Shown: positions 1-7,753 of the stretch, one piece after another
How the letters are laid out: each line of letters opens with the position of its first letter
Numbering within the stretch: the stretch's first letter is position 1
Assembly: GCF_028066395.1 (NCBI RefSeq)
Contig: NZ_JALCBM010000006.1
Coordinates: forward strand, 45,187 to 83,874
Source of the DNA: Ruegeria sp.
GTDB taxonomy: Bacteria; Pseudomonadota; Alphaproteobacteria; Rhodobacterales; Rhodobacteraceae
DNA length: 38,688 bases
Direction of reading: 5' to 3'
Made by a program: the position numbers and the translations under genes
The notes under the pieces: generated by a model
The model's input: the letters and a program-made list of their open reading frames with translations, nothing else
Told to the model about the DNA's origin: nothing
Database searches by the model: none

Positions 1-1201
1 CACCCAGCGTCTCGATGCCCAGCGACAGCGGGGTCACGTCCAGCAGAACCACGTCCTTGACGTCGCCCTGCAGAACGCCGGCCTGAATGGCGGCGCCCAT
101 GGCAACCACTTCGTCCGGGTTCACACCCTTGTGCGGCTCTTTGCCGAAGAACTTGGTGACCTCTTCGATCACTTTCGGCATCCGGGTCATACCACCGACC
201 AGAACAACCTCGTCCACGTCAGCAGCCGACAGACCAGCGTCTTTCAGAGCAGCCGCGCAAGGCTTCATCGACTTCTTGATCAGGTCCGCAACCAGCGATT
301 CCAGCTTGGCACGGGTCAGTTTCATGACCATGTGCAGCGGCTGACCGTTCGACCCCATCGAGATGAACGGCTGGTTAATTTCGGTCTGCGAGGTCGAGCT
401 GAGTTCGATCTTGGCTTTCTCGGCAGCTTCTTTCAGACGCTGCAGGGCCATTTTGTCCTGGCTCAGGTCGACACCGTGTTCCTTTTTGAACTCATCCGCC
501 AGGTAGTTGACGATGCGCATGTCAAAGTCTTCACCACCCAGGAAGGTGTCACCGTTGGTCGATTTGACCTCGAACAGGCCGTCGTCGATTTCCAGAATGG
601 TCACGTCAAAGGTACCACCACCAAGGTCATAAACCGCGATGGTTTGGGTTTCTTCCTTGTCCAGACCATAGGCCAGCGCGGCGGCTGTCGGTTCGTTGAT
701 GATCCGCAGCACTTCCAGACCAGCGATTTTACCAGCGTCTTTGGTGGCCTGACGCTGTGCGTCGTTGAAATAGGCCGGAACGGTGATAACCGCCTGCGTG
801 ACGTCCTCACCCAGATAGCTTTCTGCGGTTTCCTTCATCTTGCCCAGAGTGAAGGCCGAGATCTGGCTTGGGGAGTATTTTTCACCGCGGGCTTCGACCC
901 ACGCGTCGCCATTGCCGCCATCAACGATGGCGTACGGCACCATTTTCTTGTCTTTTTCGACTTCGGCATCATCCACACGACGACCGATCAGACGCTTGAC
1001 GCCAAAGATCGTGTTGTCGGGGTTGGTGACCGCCTGACGTTTTGCAGGCTGACCGACCAGACGCTCATCTTCGGTGAAGGCGACGATCGAGGGCGTGGTC
1101 CGCGCCCCTTCGGCGTTTTCGATGACCTTCGGCTGCGAGCCGTCCATAATCGCCACACACGAGTTGGTGGTCCCAAGGTCAATCCCGATTACTTTTCCCA
1201 T
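1..1201 (-). CDS. dnaK: Chaperone protein DnaK (Hsp70), C-terminus cut by window edge
   Basis: ATP-dependent Hsp70 chaperone of the cytosol, working with DnaJ and GrpE. About 400 codons are visible from ATG at 1201. The product opens [17 protein letters not shown], the Hsp70 phosphate-1 signature at residues 6-17. It continues with [14 protein letters not shown] and [11 protein letters not shown], the other two Hsp70 nucleotide-binding signatures. The reading frame reaches the interdomain linker and first strand of the substrate-binding domain ([17 protein letters not shown]) and then runs off the left edge, so the rest of the substrate-binding domain, and dnaJ if it follows, lie outside. The matching RpoH-type promoter is at 1311-1342, giving a leader of about 100 bases. 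Its nucleotide exchange factor gene grpE lies at 34 kb in the same window. Identification is very secure; only the end is missing. Confidence 0.98.
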   Translation of the reverse strand, partial: MGKVIGIDLGTTNSCVAIMDGSQPKVIENAEGARTTPSIVAFTEDERLVGQPAKRQAVTNPDNTIFGVKRLIGRRVDDAEVEKDKKMVPYAIVDGGNGDAWVEARGEKYSPSQISAFTLGKMKETAESYLGEDVTQAVITVPAYFNDAQRQATKDAGKIAGLEVLRIINEPTAAALAYGLDKEETQTIAVYDLGGGTFDVTILEIDDGLFEVKSTNGDTFLGGEDFDMRIVNYLADEFKKEHGVDLSQDKMALQRLKEAAEKAKIELSSTSQTEINQPFISMGSNGQPLHMVMKLTRAKLESLVADLIKKSMKPCAAALKDAGLSAADVDEVVLVGGMTRMPKVIEEVTKFFGKEPHKGVNPDEVVAMGAAIQAGVLQGDVKDVVLLDVTPLSLGIETLG

Positions 1202-1310
1202 TTTTGCAATCCCTTTCTCTTCAAGGCGATGTCCCGAGGCCGGGACCCGTTATGGCATCCCTGCCCCGATCAGTGGTGCGCGAATGGCCCTACACCATCG
1301 CGCGTCCCGG

Positions 1311-1342
1311 CGTATATAAGGGCGGGACCAAAAGCCTGCAAG
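1311..1342 (-). promoter_or_regulatory. RpoH (sigma-32) promoter for dnaK
   Basis: Read on the minus strand, CTTG (1339-1342) is followed by 18 bases and then CTTATATACG (1311-1320). This fits the alphaproteobacterial heat-shock consensus as I recall it, CTTG-N17/18-CYTATNTNNG, at every fixed position. The same bases also read as TTGCAG-N17-TATATA, so the housekeeping sigma factor could use it too. It lies about 110 bases upstream of the dnaK start, in the dnaK-alkB intergenic space. No CIRCE operator is present nearby, so dnaK is probably controlled by RpoH rather than by the HrcA encoded at 34-35 kb. Confidence 0.8.
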
Positions 1343-1416
1343 CGTTCAGAAATGCAGGTTTTCGGGAATCTGAGGCCTTTTTTAGCAAGGATTTGGTAAG
1401 GAATGGGGATTCCGCG

Positions 1417-2019
1417 ATGACACGGCTGCTTTTGCGCGGATTCGATATCCGGAAAGGCTATCTGGATGCGGAAGCCCAGACTGCTCTGGTCGACAGGCTG
1501 CGGCCGATTCTGAAATCTGCGCCGCTGTTTCGACCCACCACCGCCTCGGGCAAGCAGATGTCGGTGCGCATGACCTCTGCCGGGCCGCTGGGCTGGGTGT
1601 CCGATAGCGCCGGTTATCGGTATCAGGCCAGTCACCCCAAAGGCATGGCCTGGCCCGCCATCCCCGATGAAATTCTATCCATCTGGCAGGACGTTGCAGA
1701 TGCGGATCGGCTGCCCGACTGCTGCCTGATCAACTATTACGGCGAAGGCACAAAGATGGGGATGCATCAGGATAAGGACGAGGCGGATTTTTCCTGGCCC
1801 GTGGTCTCAATCTCGCTGGGCGATGACGCGCTGTTCCGGATCGGCAACACCACGCGCGGCGGCAAGACCGAGGCGGTCTGGTTGAACTCCGGCGATGTGG
1901 TGGTCATGGGCGGCCCGGCGCGGCTGACTTATCACGGGGTGGACCGCATCCGGTTCGGCTCATCCCGGTTGCTGCCGAAAGGCGGGCGGATCAACCTGAC
2001 CCTGCGCGTGGCGACCTAG
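1417..2019 (+). CDS. alkB: AlkB-type Fe(II)/2-oxoglutarate-dependent DNA repair dioxygenase
   Basis: Oxidative dealkylation enzyme that removes 1-methyladenine and 3-methylcytosine type lesions from DNA or RNA, using Fe(II), O2 and 2-oxoglutarate. The product is 200 residues, close to the roughly 216 of E. coli AlkB. The double-stranded beta-helix motif is complete: H117-x-D119 (MHQDKDEADF), H173 (TYHGVDR) for iron, and R191 and R197 (RINLTLRV) for 2-oxoglutarate and substrate. The frame is open back to 1204, but I chose ATG 1417 because the protein family starts there and the upstream part would overlay the dnaK promoter. AAGGA (1398-1402) and GGGGA (1405-1409) are possible ribosome sites. 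The stop codon TAG interlocks with the stop of the convergent permease gene in a single CTAG (2016-2019). Confidence 0.93.
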   Translation: MTRLLLRGFDIRKGYLDAEAQTALVDRLRPILKSAPLFRPTTASGKQMSVRMTSAGPLGWVSDSAGYRYQASHPKGMAWPAIPDEILSIWQDVADADRLPDCCLINYYGEGTKMGMHQDKDEADFSWPVVSISLGDDALFRIGNTTRGGKTEAVWLNSGDVVVMGGPARLTYHGVDRIRFGSSRLLPKGGRINLTLRVAT

Positions 2020-2837
2020 CGGCGCGCATCCCAGCTTTTTGACACATGCTTGCGCGTGTAGAATTCGCCCAGCAGGCCGATCATGAGCAATATGATCCCG
2101 ACCCAAAGCGCGTATTCCCAACTGGAATTGCGCGGAAAATAGTTGCGAAAGACAAAGCCTCGGCATTGGTCGATGACGTGAAACAGCGGGTTCCAGGCAA
2201 ACATGGTCAGCATGAAACCGCCCAGCGCGTTGCCCACGAACATCTTGCCCGAAAACACCATGTTCAACCGTCGCCAGAGGTTGCTCAGAATGCTGGCCAC
2301 GCGGGGGAACCAGGGTGTCAGCGCCAGCAGGACCATCCCCACCGAACAGCCGGTGAACCACGCCAGAACCAGCATTGCGAAGGCTCCGCCGGGCTCTTGA
2401 ATCTCAATCGGGGCAACGGCGACGCTATAGACAAACAAGATCACCAGAATGGACACAAGCTGCGTGTACAACGACCCGAAGGCAGTCGCCATCAGCATCA
2501 CCATCATGTTCATCGGCGAATGCAGCATCATCGGGTTATTCCCCGCCCCCACCCCGGCAATGGCGCCCACTGCCTTGATGTGGGTAATGAACAGGAAAAT
2601 CCCCGACAGGATATACAGAATGAACTCTCCCCGGATCTTGGCGACCCGCGCGCCCATGAAGGACATGATCAGATAAAAAACCGAAGCGACCAGAATGATC
2701 TGGATGATGTTGATAATGATCGCCAGAACCGCATTGGAGTGCTGTGCCCGCACATTGCGCACCACCGCATGGAAGACCAGTTCGGCGGTGGTGAAGGCAC
2801 CGCCCAGCAGCGTTTGATTGCGCTTGTATTGAAACAC
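2016..2837 (-). CDS. ABC-2 type polysaccharide export permease (KpsM-like)
   Basis: Inner-membrane permease of an ABC-2 exporter, the class that carries capsule, O-antigen or other surface polysaccharide across the inner membrane. The product is 273 residues with about six hydrophobic segments separated by short loops. The second half (FSGKMFVGNALGG, then AWNPLFHVIDQCRGFVFRNYFP) has the pattern of KpsM/RfbA-type permeases, where a conserved Asn-Pro precedes a short re-entrant or periplasmic stretch. The start is GTG at 2837, with GGAAAG upstream on the minus strand. It is divergent from cysQ and the glycan cluster, so it probably exports what that cluster builds. No ATPase partner (KpsT-like) is in the window, which is unusual and means the ATPase must be encoded elsewhere. 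Substrate is inferred only from context. Confidence 0.85.
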   Translation of the reverse strand: MFQYKRNQTLLGGAFTTAELVFHAVVRNVRAQHSNAVLAIIINIIQIILVASVFYLIMSFMGARVAKIRGEFILYILSGIFLFITHIKAVGAIAGVGAGNNPMMLHSPMNMMVMLMATAFGSLYTQLVSILVILFVYSVAVAPIEIQEPGGAFAMLVLAWFTGCSVGMVLLALTPWFPRVASILSNLWRRLNMVFSGKMFVGNALGGFMLTMFAWNPLFHVIDQCRGFVFRNYFPRNSSWEYALWVGIILLMIGLLGEFYTRKHVSKSWDARR

Positions 2838-2884
2838 TCGACCGAACTTTCCTGCTATGGCACCGTCAATCTGGCACGAAATTC

Positions 2885-2913
2885 TTGCTGTTCCGTATCC
2901 GTCACAGCATAAG
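2885..2913 (+). promoter_or_regulatory. Candidate promoter for the cysQ-led glycan operon
   Basis: TTGCTG (2885-2890), a 17-base spacer and CATAAG (2908-2913) give a plausible sigma-70-type promoter in the 123-base space between the divergent permease and cysQ genes, about 40 bases before the cysQ GTG. It is a consensus match by eye only. Confidence 0.35.
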
Positions 2914-2960
2914 GCTCTGACGATTTCGGATCAACAAACCACGAAACACGGAGCCATTTT

Positions 2961-3758
2961 GTGACCTATGACGCCCTTATCCCGGTCATTCGACGTCTCG
3001 CGCTGGAGGCAGGCGACCGGATCATGCAGATTTATGAGGCCGACGATTTCGACGTAAAGGTCAAATCCGATTCCAGCCCGGTGACCGAGGCAGACGAGGC
3101 TGCGGATGCGCTGATCTCGACCGGGTTGCGCGCGGCCTTCCCTGATATCCTGCTGGTGACCGAAGAACAGGCGGCGTCGCATTCCGAAAAGGGCGACACC
3201 TTCCTGATTGTTGATCCGCTGGACGGAACCAAGGAGTTCATCAACCGGCGTGGCGATTTCACCGTAAATATCGCGCTGGTCGAAAACGGTGTTCCGACCC
3301 GAGGCGTGGTTTACGCCCCGGCCCGGGGGCGGATGTTCTACACTTTGCCCGATGGCCGCGCGGTCGAGGAAACCGGCGCATTGAACAAGGACATTCCGGG
3401 CGACGTGACACCGATATCAGTCTCTAACCCGGACAATTCGGCGCTGATGATCGTGGCTTCGAAATCACACCGGGATCAGGCGACCGAGGATTACATCAAC
3501 AAATACAGCGTCAAAGACAGCAAAAGCGCGGGATCGTCGCTCAAGTTCTGTCTGGTCGCGACGGGTGAGGCTGATCTCTATCCCCGTGTGGGCCGCACAA
3601 TGGAATGGGACACCGCCGCTGGCCACGCCGTGCTGGCCGGGGCCGGAGGGCACGTTGTGCGCTTTGACGATCACAGCCCGCTGACCTATGGCAAGGATGG
3701 GTACGCCAACCCGTTCTTTATCGCCTATGCCCCCGGTGTCGAATTGAAGGAAGCCTGA
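2961..3758 (+). CDS. cysQ: 3'(2'),5'-bisphosphate nucleotidase (PAP phosphatase) CysQ
   Basis: Mg-dependent phosphatase of the inositol-monophosphatase superfamily that converts 3'-phosphoadenosine 5'-phosphate (PAP) to AMP. It relieves product inhibition in sulfate assimilation and after PAPS-dependent sulfotransfer. The product has 265 residues from GTG 2961. The metal-binding signature DPLDGT is at residues 85-90, an upstream acidic pair is in the TEE motif (67-69), and the second family signature WDTAAGHA is at 216-223. These are the standard CysQ landmarks. It overlaps the next gene by one base (TGATG), so it heads a tightly packed set of sugar genes. The downstream sulfotransferase (9457-10890) would generate PAP, which gives this position a functional meaning beyond cysteine synthesis. 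Confidence 0.93.
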   Translation: MTYDALIPVIRRLALEAGDRIMQIYEADDFDVKVKSDSSPVTEADEAADALISTGLRAAFPDILLVTEEQAASHSEKGDTFLIVDPLDGTKEFINRRGDFTVNIALVENGVPTRGVVYAPARGRMFYTLPDGRAVEETGALNKDIPGDVTPISVSNPDNSALMIVASKSHRDQATEDYINKYSVKDSKSAGSSLKFCLVATGEADLYPRVGRTMEWDTAAGHAVLAGAGGHVVRFDDHSPLTYGKDGYANPFFIAYAPGVELKEA

Positions 3759-4558
3759 TGTCTGTACTGATCGCCATTCCCGCCCGCTATGCCTCGACCC
3801 GCTTTCCGGGCAAACCTTTGGTGCCGTTGACCGGGGCCACGGGAAACGCGATGACCCTGATCGAACGCAGTTGGCGCGCGGCAATGTCGGTGACCGGTGT
3901 CGACAAGGTGGTCGTGGCCACCGATGACGACTGCATCCGCGAGGTGTCCGAAGGCTTCGGGGCCGAGGTGGTGATGACCTCGGACACCTGCGCCAATGGC
4001 ACCGAACGCTGCGCCGAGGCGCATGCGGCGCTGGGTGGCGGTTATGACATCGTGGTCAACCTGCAGGGCGACGCCCCGCTGACGCCACATTGGTTTGTCG
4101 AGGACCTGATCACTGGCCTGCGTGCCGCGCCCGATGCGGAAATCGCCACCCCCGTCCTGCGCTGCGATGGCGATGCGCTGAACGGGCTGTTGAACGACCG
4201 CAAGAATGGCCGGGTCGGCGGCACCACGGCGGTGTTCGGCGCGGATCACAGCGCGCTTTATTTCTCGAAGGAGGTGATCCCCTATACCTCGGACACCTAT
4301 GCCAGCGCCGATCAGACGCCGGTTTTCCACCATGTTGGGGTCTATGCCTACCGTCCCGACGCGCTGGCCGCTTATCCCGGCTGGCCCACCGGCCCGCTGG
4401 AAACCCTTGAGGGTCTGGAACAGCTGCGGTTCATGGAAAACGGCCGCAAAGTCCTGTGTGTCGAGGTTGAAGCCAAGGACCGCCAGTTCTGGGAACTGAA
4501 CAACCCGCAGGACGTGGCAAAGATCGAAGAGATGATGACCGCGATGGGGCTGGAATGA
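3758..4558 (+). CDS. kdsB: KdsB-like 3-deoxy-manno-octulosonate cytidylyltransferase
   Basis: Nucleotidyltransferase that activates Kdo as CMP-Kdo for lipid A core or Kdo-containing capsules. The product has 266 residues. The CTP-binding N-terminus reads IPARYASTRFPGKPL (residues 7-21), followed by VVVATDD, MTSDTCANGTER, NLQGDAP and ALYFSKEVIPY, and then HHVGVYAYRPDAL and PLETLEGLEQLRF, all in the order found in KdsB. Two positions differ from the E. coli enzyme as I recall it: NVQGDEP is NLQGDAP here, and the C-terminal GVDTPED block reads ELNNPQD. It may therefore act on Kdo or a closely related acidic sugar. It overlaps galE by four bases (ATGA) and cysQ by one, so the three are probably co-translated. 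Confidence 0.88.
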   Translation: MSVLIAIPARYASTRFPGKPLVPLTGATGNAMTLIERSWRAAMSVTGVDKVVVATDDDCIREVSEGFGAEVVMTSDTCANGTERCAEAHAALGGGYDIVVNLQGDAPLTPHWFVEDLITGLRAAPDAEIATPVLRCDGDALNGLLNDRKNGRVGGTTAVFGADHSALYFSKEVIPYTSDTYASADQTPVFHHVGVYAYRPDALAAYPGWPTGPLETLEGLEQLRFMENGRKVLCVEVEAKDRQFWELNNPQDVAKIEEMMTAMGLE

Positions 4559-5538
4559 AACATATACTCGTCACCGGCGGCGCCGGATATATCGGCTCGC
4601 ACGCCTGCAAGGCGCTGGCACAGGCGGGTTATGTGCCCGTCACCTATGACAATCTGAACACCGGCTGGCAGGACGCGGTGAAGTTCGGCCCGTTCGAACA
4701 AGGCGATCTGATGGATCGCGCCCGTCTGGATGAGGTCTTTGCCAAATACGAACCCGCCGCCGTGATGCATTTCGCCGCCCTCAGCCAGGTGGGTGAGGCG
4801 ATGTCGGAACCCGGCAGATACTGGGCCAACAACGTCATGGGCTCGCTGACCCTGATCGAGGCGACGGTGGCCGCGGGCTGTCGCAACTTCGTCTTCTCGT
4901 CAACCTGCGCCACCTATGGCGATCAGGACAATGTGGTGCTGAATGAGGACTCGGCCCAGCACCCGCTGAACGCATATGGCGCCTCGAAACGGGCGATCGA
5001 GGATATCCTGCGTGATTTTCAGGCCGCCTATGGGCTGAACCATGTGATCTTCCGCTATTTCAACGTCGCTGGCGCAGACCCGGAGGGCGAGATCGGTGAA
5101 TTCCACCGCCCCGAGACCCATCTGGTGCCGCTGATGCTGGACGCCATCGACGGCAAACGCGACGGGCTGACGGTGTTCGGCACCGATTACGACACGCCCG
5201 ACGGCACCTGTATCCGCGACTATGTCCATGTCTGCGATCTGGTGGATGCGCATATTCTGGGGCTGGACTGGCTGGAGCAGGGCAAGGAAAGCCGGGTGTT
5301 CAATCTGGGCACCGGGTCCGGGTTCTCGGTGATGGAGGTGATCGAGCATTCCAAAGCCGTCACCAACCGGCCCGTCCCATACTCTGTCGGTCCGCGCCGT
5401 GCGGGGGATTGTACCAAGCTGGTCTCAGGCTCGGTCCGGGCCGAGACCGAGCTGGGCTGGCGGGCAAAAAGATCAACGTTAGAGACGATGATCGCCGATG
5501 CATGGCGGTGGCATCAGAACGGCCATTACGAGAAATGA
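4555..5538 (+). CDS. galE: UDP-glucose 4-epimerase GalE
   Basis: NAD-dependent short-chain dehydrogenase/reductase-type enzyme interconverting UDP-glucose and UDP-galactose (or the GlcNAc/GalNAc forms), supplying galactose units for surface glycans. The product has 327 residues. The Rossmann motif GGAGYIGSH is at residues 8-16, the catalytic Ser/Thr region FSSTCATYG at 114-122, and the Y-x3-K pair at Y141 and K145 (YGASKRA). The C-terminal block has RDYVHVCDL and NLGTGSGFSVMEV, which are classic GalE features. The start overlaps the kdsB-like gene by four bases and the stop is seven bases before the preferred start of the first glycosyltransferase. Substrate range (Glc versus GlcNAc) cannot be decided from this reading. 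Confidence 0.93.
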   Translation: MKHILVTGGAGYIGSHACKALAQAGYVPVTYDNLNTGWQDAVKFGPFEQGDLMDRARLDEVFAKYEPAAVMHFAALSQVGEAMSEPGRYWANNVMGSLTLIEATVAAGCRNFVFSSTCATYGDQDNVVLNEDSAQHPLNAYGASKRAIEDILRDFQAAYGLNHVIFRYFNVAGADPEGEIGEFHRPETHLVPLMLDAIDGKRDGLTVFGTDYDTPDGTCIRDYVHVCDLVDAHILGLDWLEQGKESRVFNLGTGSGFSVMEVIEHSKAVTNRPVPYSVGPRRAGDCTKLVSGSVRAETELGWRAKRSTLETMIADAWRWHQNGHYEK

Positions 5539-5545
5539 TGCGGGC

Positions 5546-6622
5546 ATGACGTCAGGCCCGGACCAGACGCTGCCCCCCATCGGTTGGCTGCAGAAATACC
5601 GCCTGCGCCTGAAACGCAAACGTCTGTTGTGGCATTCGGTGCGCAGCCGACATGACCTGACCTGCCTGTCCGACCGCACCCGGCTAATCGCGCCGGGTGC
5701 CATTCTGGCCTTCACCACCGTGCGCAACGAAATCACGCGCCTGCCGTGGTTTTTCCGTCATTACAGGGCGCTGGGGGTGGATCATTTTCTGATGGTCGAC
5801 AATGGCAGCGATGACGGAACCGCCGAGTATCTGGCGGATCAGCCCGATGTCTCGCTCTGGCAGACTGATGCCAGCTATCGCGCGTCACGCTATGGCGTTC
5901 ATTGGCTGACCTGGCTGCAAATGCGGTACGGGCATGGCCACTGGACCCTGACGGTGGACGCAGATGAACTGCTGGTCTACGCCCATCACGACACCGCATC
6001 CCTGCGCGACCTGACCGCATGGTTGCAGGATCAGGGGCAAGATGCCTTTGGCGCGCTGATGCTGGACCTTTATCCCAAAGGGCCGCTGGGGACCCAGACA
6101 TATGAACCCGATACCGATCCGACGCAGATCCTGAACTGGTTTGACAGCGGCCCCTACCGCAGCCAGCGGCAAGCCCCCTTGGGCAATCTGTGGGTGCAGG
6201 GCGGCGCGCGTGAAAGGGCGTTCTTTGCTGATACGCCGCGCAAATCACCTACATTGAACAAGATCCCGCTGGTGCGCTGGTCCCGGCGCTACGTTTACGT
6301 GATCTCCTGCCACTCGGCCTTGCCCCGACATCTGAACGCCGCCTATGACGGGCCCAGCGGGGCAACTCCTTCCGGGGTTCTTCTGCACACGAAATTCCTG
6401 CCCGAGATCATCGGGAAATCCAAAATCGAGAAGGACAGAAAGCAGCACTTTCATGACCCCGACCAGTTCACCGACTATTATGACCACGTGGCAAGCGGGC
6501 CAGACCTGTGGACGCCGCAATCGGAACGCTATACCGGCTGGGCGGATCTTGAACGTCTGGGACTGATGACCGCAGGCGGATGGACGGGGAAAACCCTGCC
6601 CGGAAAAACCCTGAAATCATAA
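5546..6622 (+). CDS. GT2-like glycosyltransferase, first copy of a tandem pair
   Basis: Putative glycosyltransferase of the bacterial family annotated as glycosyl transferase family 2 / DUF4422-like group (Glyco_tranf_2_4 type, from memory). The product has 358 residues from ATG 5546. Sequence landmarks are a basic N-terminus (LRLKRKRLLW), TTVRNE at about 57-62, the nucleotide-sugar motif DNGSDDG at 85-91 and a DxD-type metal motif DADE at 138-141. A conserved block NLWVQGGARERAFF and KIPLVRW follows in the middle. The frame is open to 5498, inside galE; ATG 5546 was chosen because it matches the length of the neighbouring paralogue. The following gene is a clear paralogue along its whole length. 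No transmembrane segment is evident, so it is probably cytoplasmic or peripheral. Donor and acceptor sugars are unknown. Confidence 0.85.
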   Translation: MTSGPDQTLPPIGWLQKYRLRLKRKRLLWHSVRSRHDLTCLSDRTRLIAPGAILAFTTVRNEITRLPWFFRHYRALGVDHFLMVDNGSDDGTAEYLADQPDVSLWQTDASYRASRYGVHWLTWLQMRYGHGHWTLTVDADELLVYAHHDTASLRDLTAWLQDQGQDAFGALMLDLYPKGPLGTQTYEPDTDPTQILNWFDSGPYRSQRQAPLGNLWVQGGARERAFFADTPRKSPTLNKIPLVRWSRRYVYVISCHSALPRHLNAAYDGPSGATPSGVLLHTKFLPEIIGKSKIEKDRKQHFHDPDQFTDYYDHVASGPDLWTPQSERYTGWADLERLGLMTAGGWTGKTLPGKTLKS

Positions 6623-6637
6623 CGGCATTTAAATACG

Positions 6638-6667
6638 TTGCCTGTCAAACTTCGAAAGTGTCATAAT
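6638..6667 (+). promoter_or_regulatory. Weak candidate promoter ahead of the second glycosyltransferase
   Basis: The 120-base gap 6623-6742 is more AT-rich than its surroundings. TTGCCT (6638-6643), an 18-base spacer and CATAAT (6662-6667) is one candidate promoter. A perfect TATAAT also occurs at 6720-6725 but has no convincing -35 element. Either would allow separate expression of the second half of the glycan cluster. Confidence 0.25.
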
Positions 6668-6742
6668 ACAGCAATGGCCCGGCACCACTCTGACTACAGG
6701 CATCCCGGGCGTGCTCGCGTATAATAAGGGTTGGATGGTCGC

Positions 6743-7753
6743 GTGAGCCTACTGGATTCCTATCGCATGAGACTGCGGCGCAAGCGTCGCCTGTTGCGAT
6801 GCCTGCGCAAACGGCACGAATTGAAGCCGGTTCACGACAACAGCGCTGCCATCCGCCCGGACGATGTTCTGCTGGTCAGCGTCATGCGCAACGAAAAGAT
6901 CCGGCTGCCCTATTTCCTGTCCTATTACCGCAAGCTGGGCGTCAGACACTTTCTGATTATCGACAACAACAGCGATGACGGCACCGGCGAATATCTGGCC
7001 GCGCAGCCCGATGTCTCGCTCTGGCATGCTACGGCCAGTTACAAGGCGGCGGCCTTCGGGGTGGACTGGACCAATTATCTGCTGCGCACCTATGCCCATG
7101 ACCACTGGGTTCTGACGGTCGACCCGGATGAGTTCTTTGTCTATCCCTTCTGCGATACCCGCCCGATCAACGCGCTGACCGATTGGCTGGACATCACCGG
7201 TGTGCGCAATTTCGGCACCATGCTGATCGACATGTATCCCGAAGGCCCGATCGAAGAGGCAAAATACCAGCCCGGGCAGGACCCGTTCGAAATTGCGCCC
7301 TGGTTCGATCCCGGCAACTATGTGATCTCGCGCAATCCGACCTATGGCAATCTGTGGATACAGGGCGGGCCGCGCGCGCGGGTGTTCTTTCAGGACAATC
7401 CCGCAAAGGCCCCGGCGCTGAACAAGATCCCGCTGGTCAAATGGCATCGGCGCTATGCCTATGTCAGCTCGACCCATTCGCTGCTGCCGCGCGGGCTGAA
7501 TCTGGTCTACGATGAAGACGGCGGCGAAAAGGCCAGTGGCGTCCTGCTGCACGCCAAGCTGATCGACACTTTGGGCGACAAAGCCCGCGAAGAGATGCAG
7601 CGCGGTGAGCATTTCCGCGCCTCGGGCGAATACCGCGCCTATGCCGAACAGTTGCAGGACCGGCCCGTGTTCTGGAACGCGTGGTCCGAGAAATATCTGA
7701 ACTGGCGCCAGCTGGAAATTCTGGGCCTGATGTCCAAGGGGAACTGGGCATGA
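6743..7753 (+). CDS. GT2-like glycosyltransferase, second copy of a tandem pair
   Basis: Paralogue of the preceding gene and probably a sugar transferase with a different donor or acceptor. From GTG 6743 the product has 336 residues. Matching landmarks are a basic start (RMRLRRKRRLLR), VMRNE at about 47-51, DNNSDDG at 74-80, DPDE at 127-130, and the shared block NLWIQGGPRARVFF with KIPLVKW. The metal motif is DPDE instead of DADE. The frame also allows TTG at 6731, but GTG 6743 aligns with the start of the paralogue, and GGATGG (6733-6738) could serve as the ribosome site. It overlaps the next gene by four bases (ATGA). The two copies probably arose by tandem duplication followed by clear divergence. 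Confidence 0.85.
   Translation: MSLLDSYRMRLRRKRRLLRCLRKRHELKPVHDNSAAIRPDDVLLVSVMRNEKIRLPYFLSYYRKLGVRHFLIIDNNSDDGTGEYLAAQPDVSLWHATASYKAAAFGVDWTNYLLRTYAHDHWVLTVDPDEFFVYPFCDTRPINALTDWLDITGVRNFGTMLIDMYPEGPIEEAKYQPGQDPFEIAPWFDPGNYVISRNPTYGNLWIQGGPRARVFFQDNPAKAPALNKIPLVKWHRRYAYVSSTHSLLPRGLNLVYDEDGGEKASGVLLHAKLIDTLGDKAREEMQRGEHFRASGEYRAYAEQLQDRPVFWNAWSEKYLNWRQLEILGLMSKGNWA

Noticed and set aside
6720-6725. Perfect TATAAT before the second glycosyltransferase gene
   Set aside because: No -35 element at a normal distance; kept only as a remark in the weak promoter entry.
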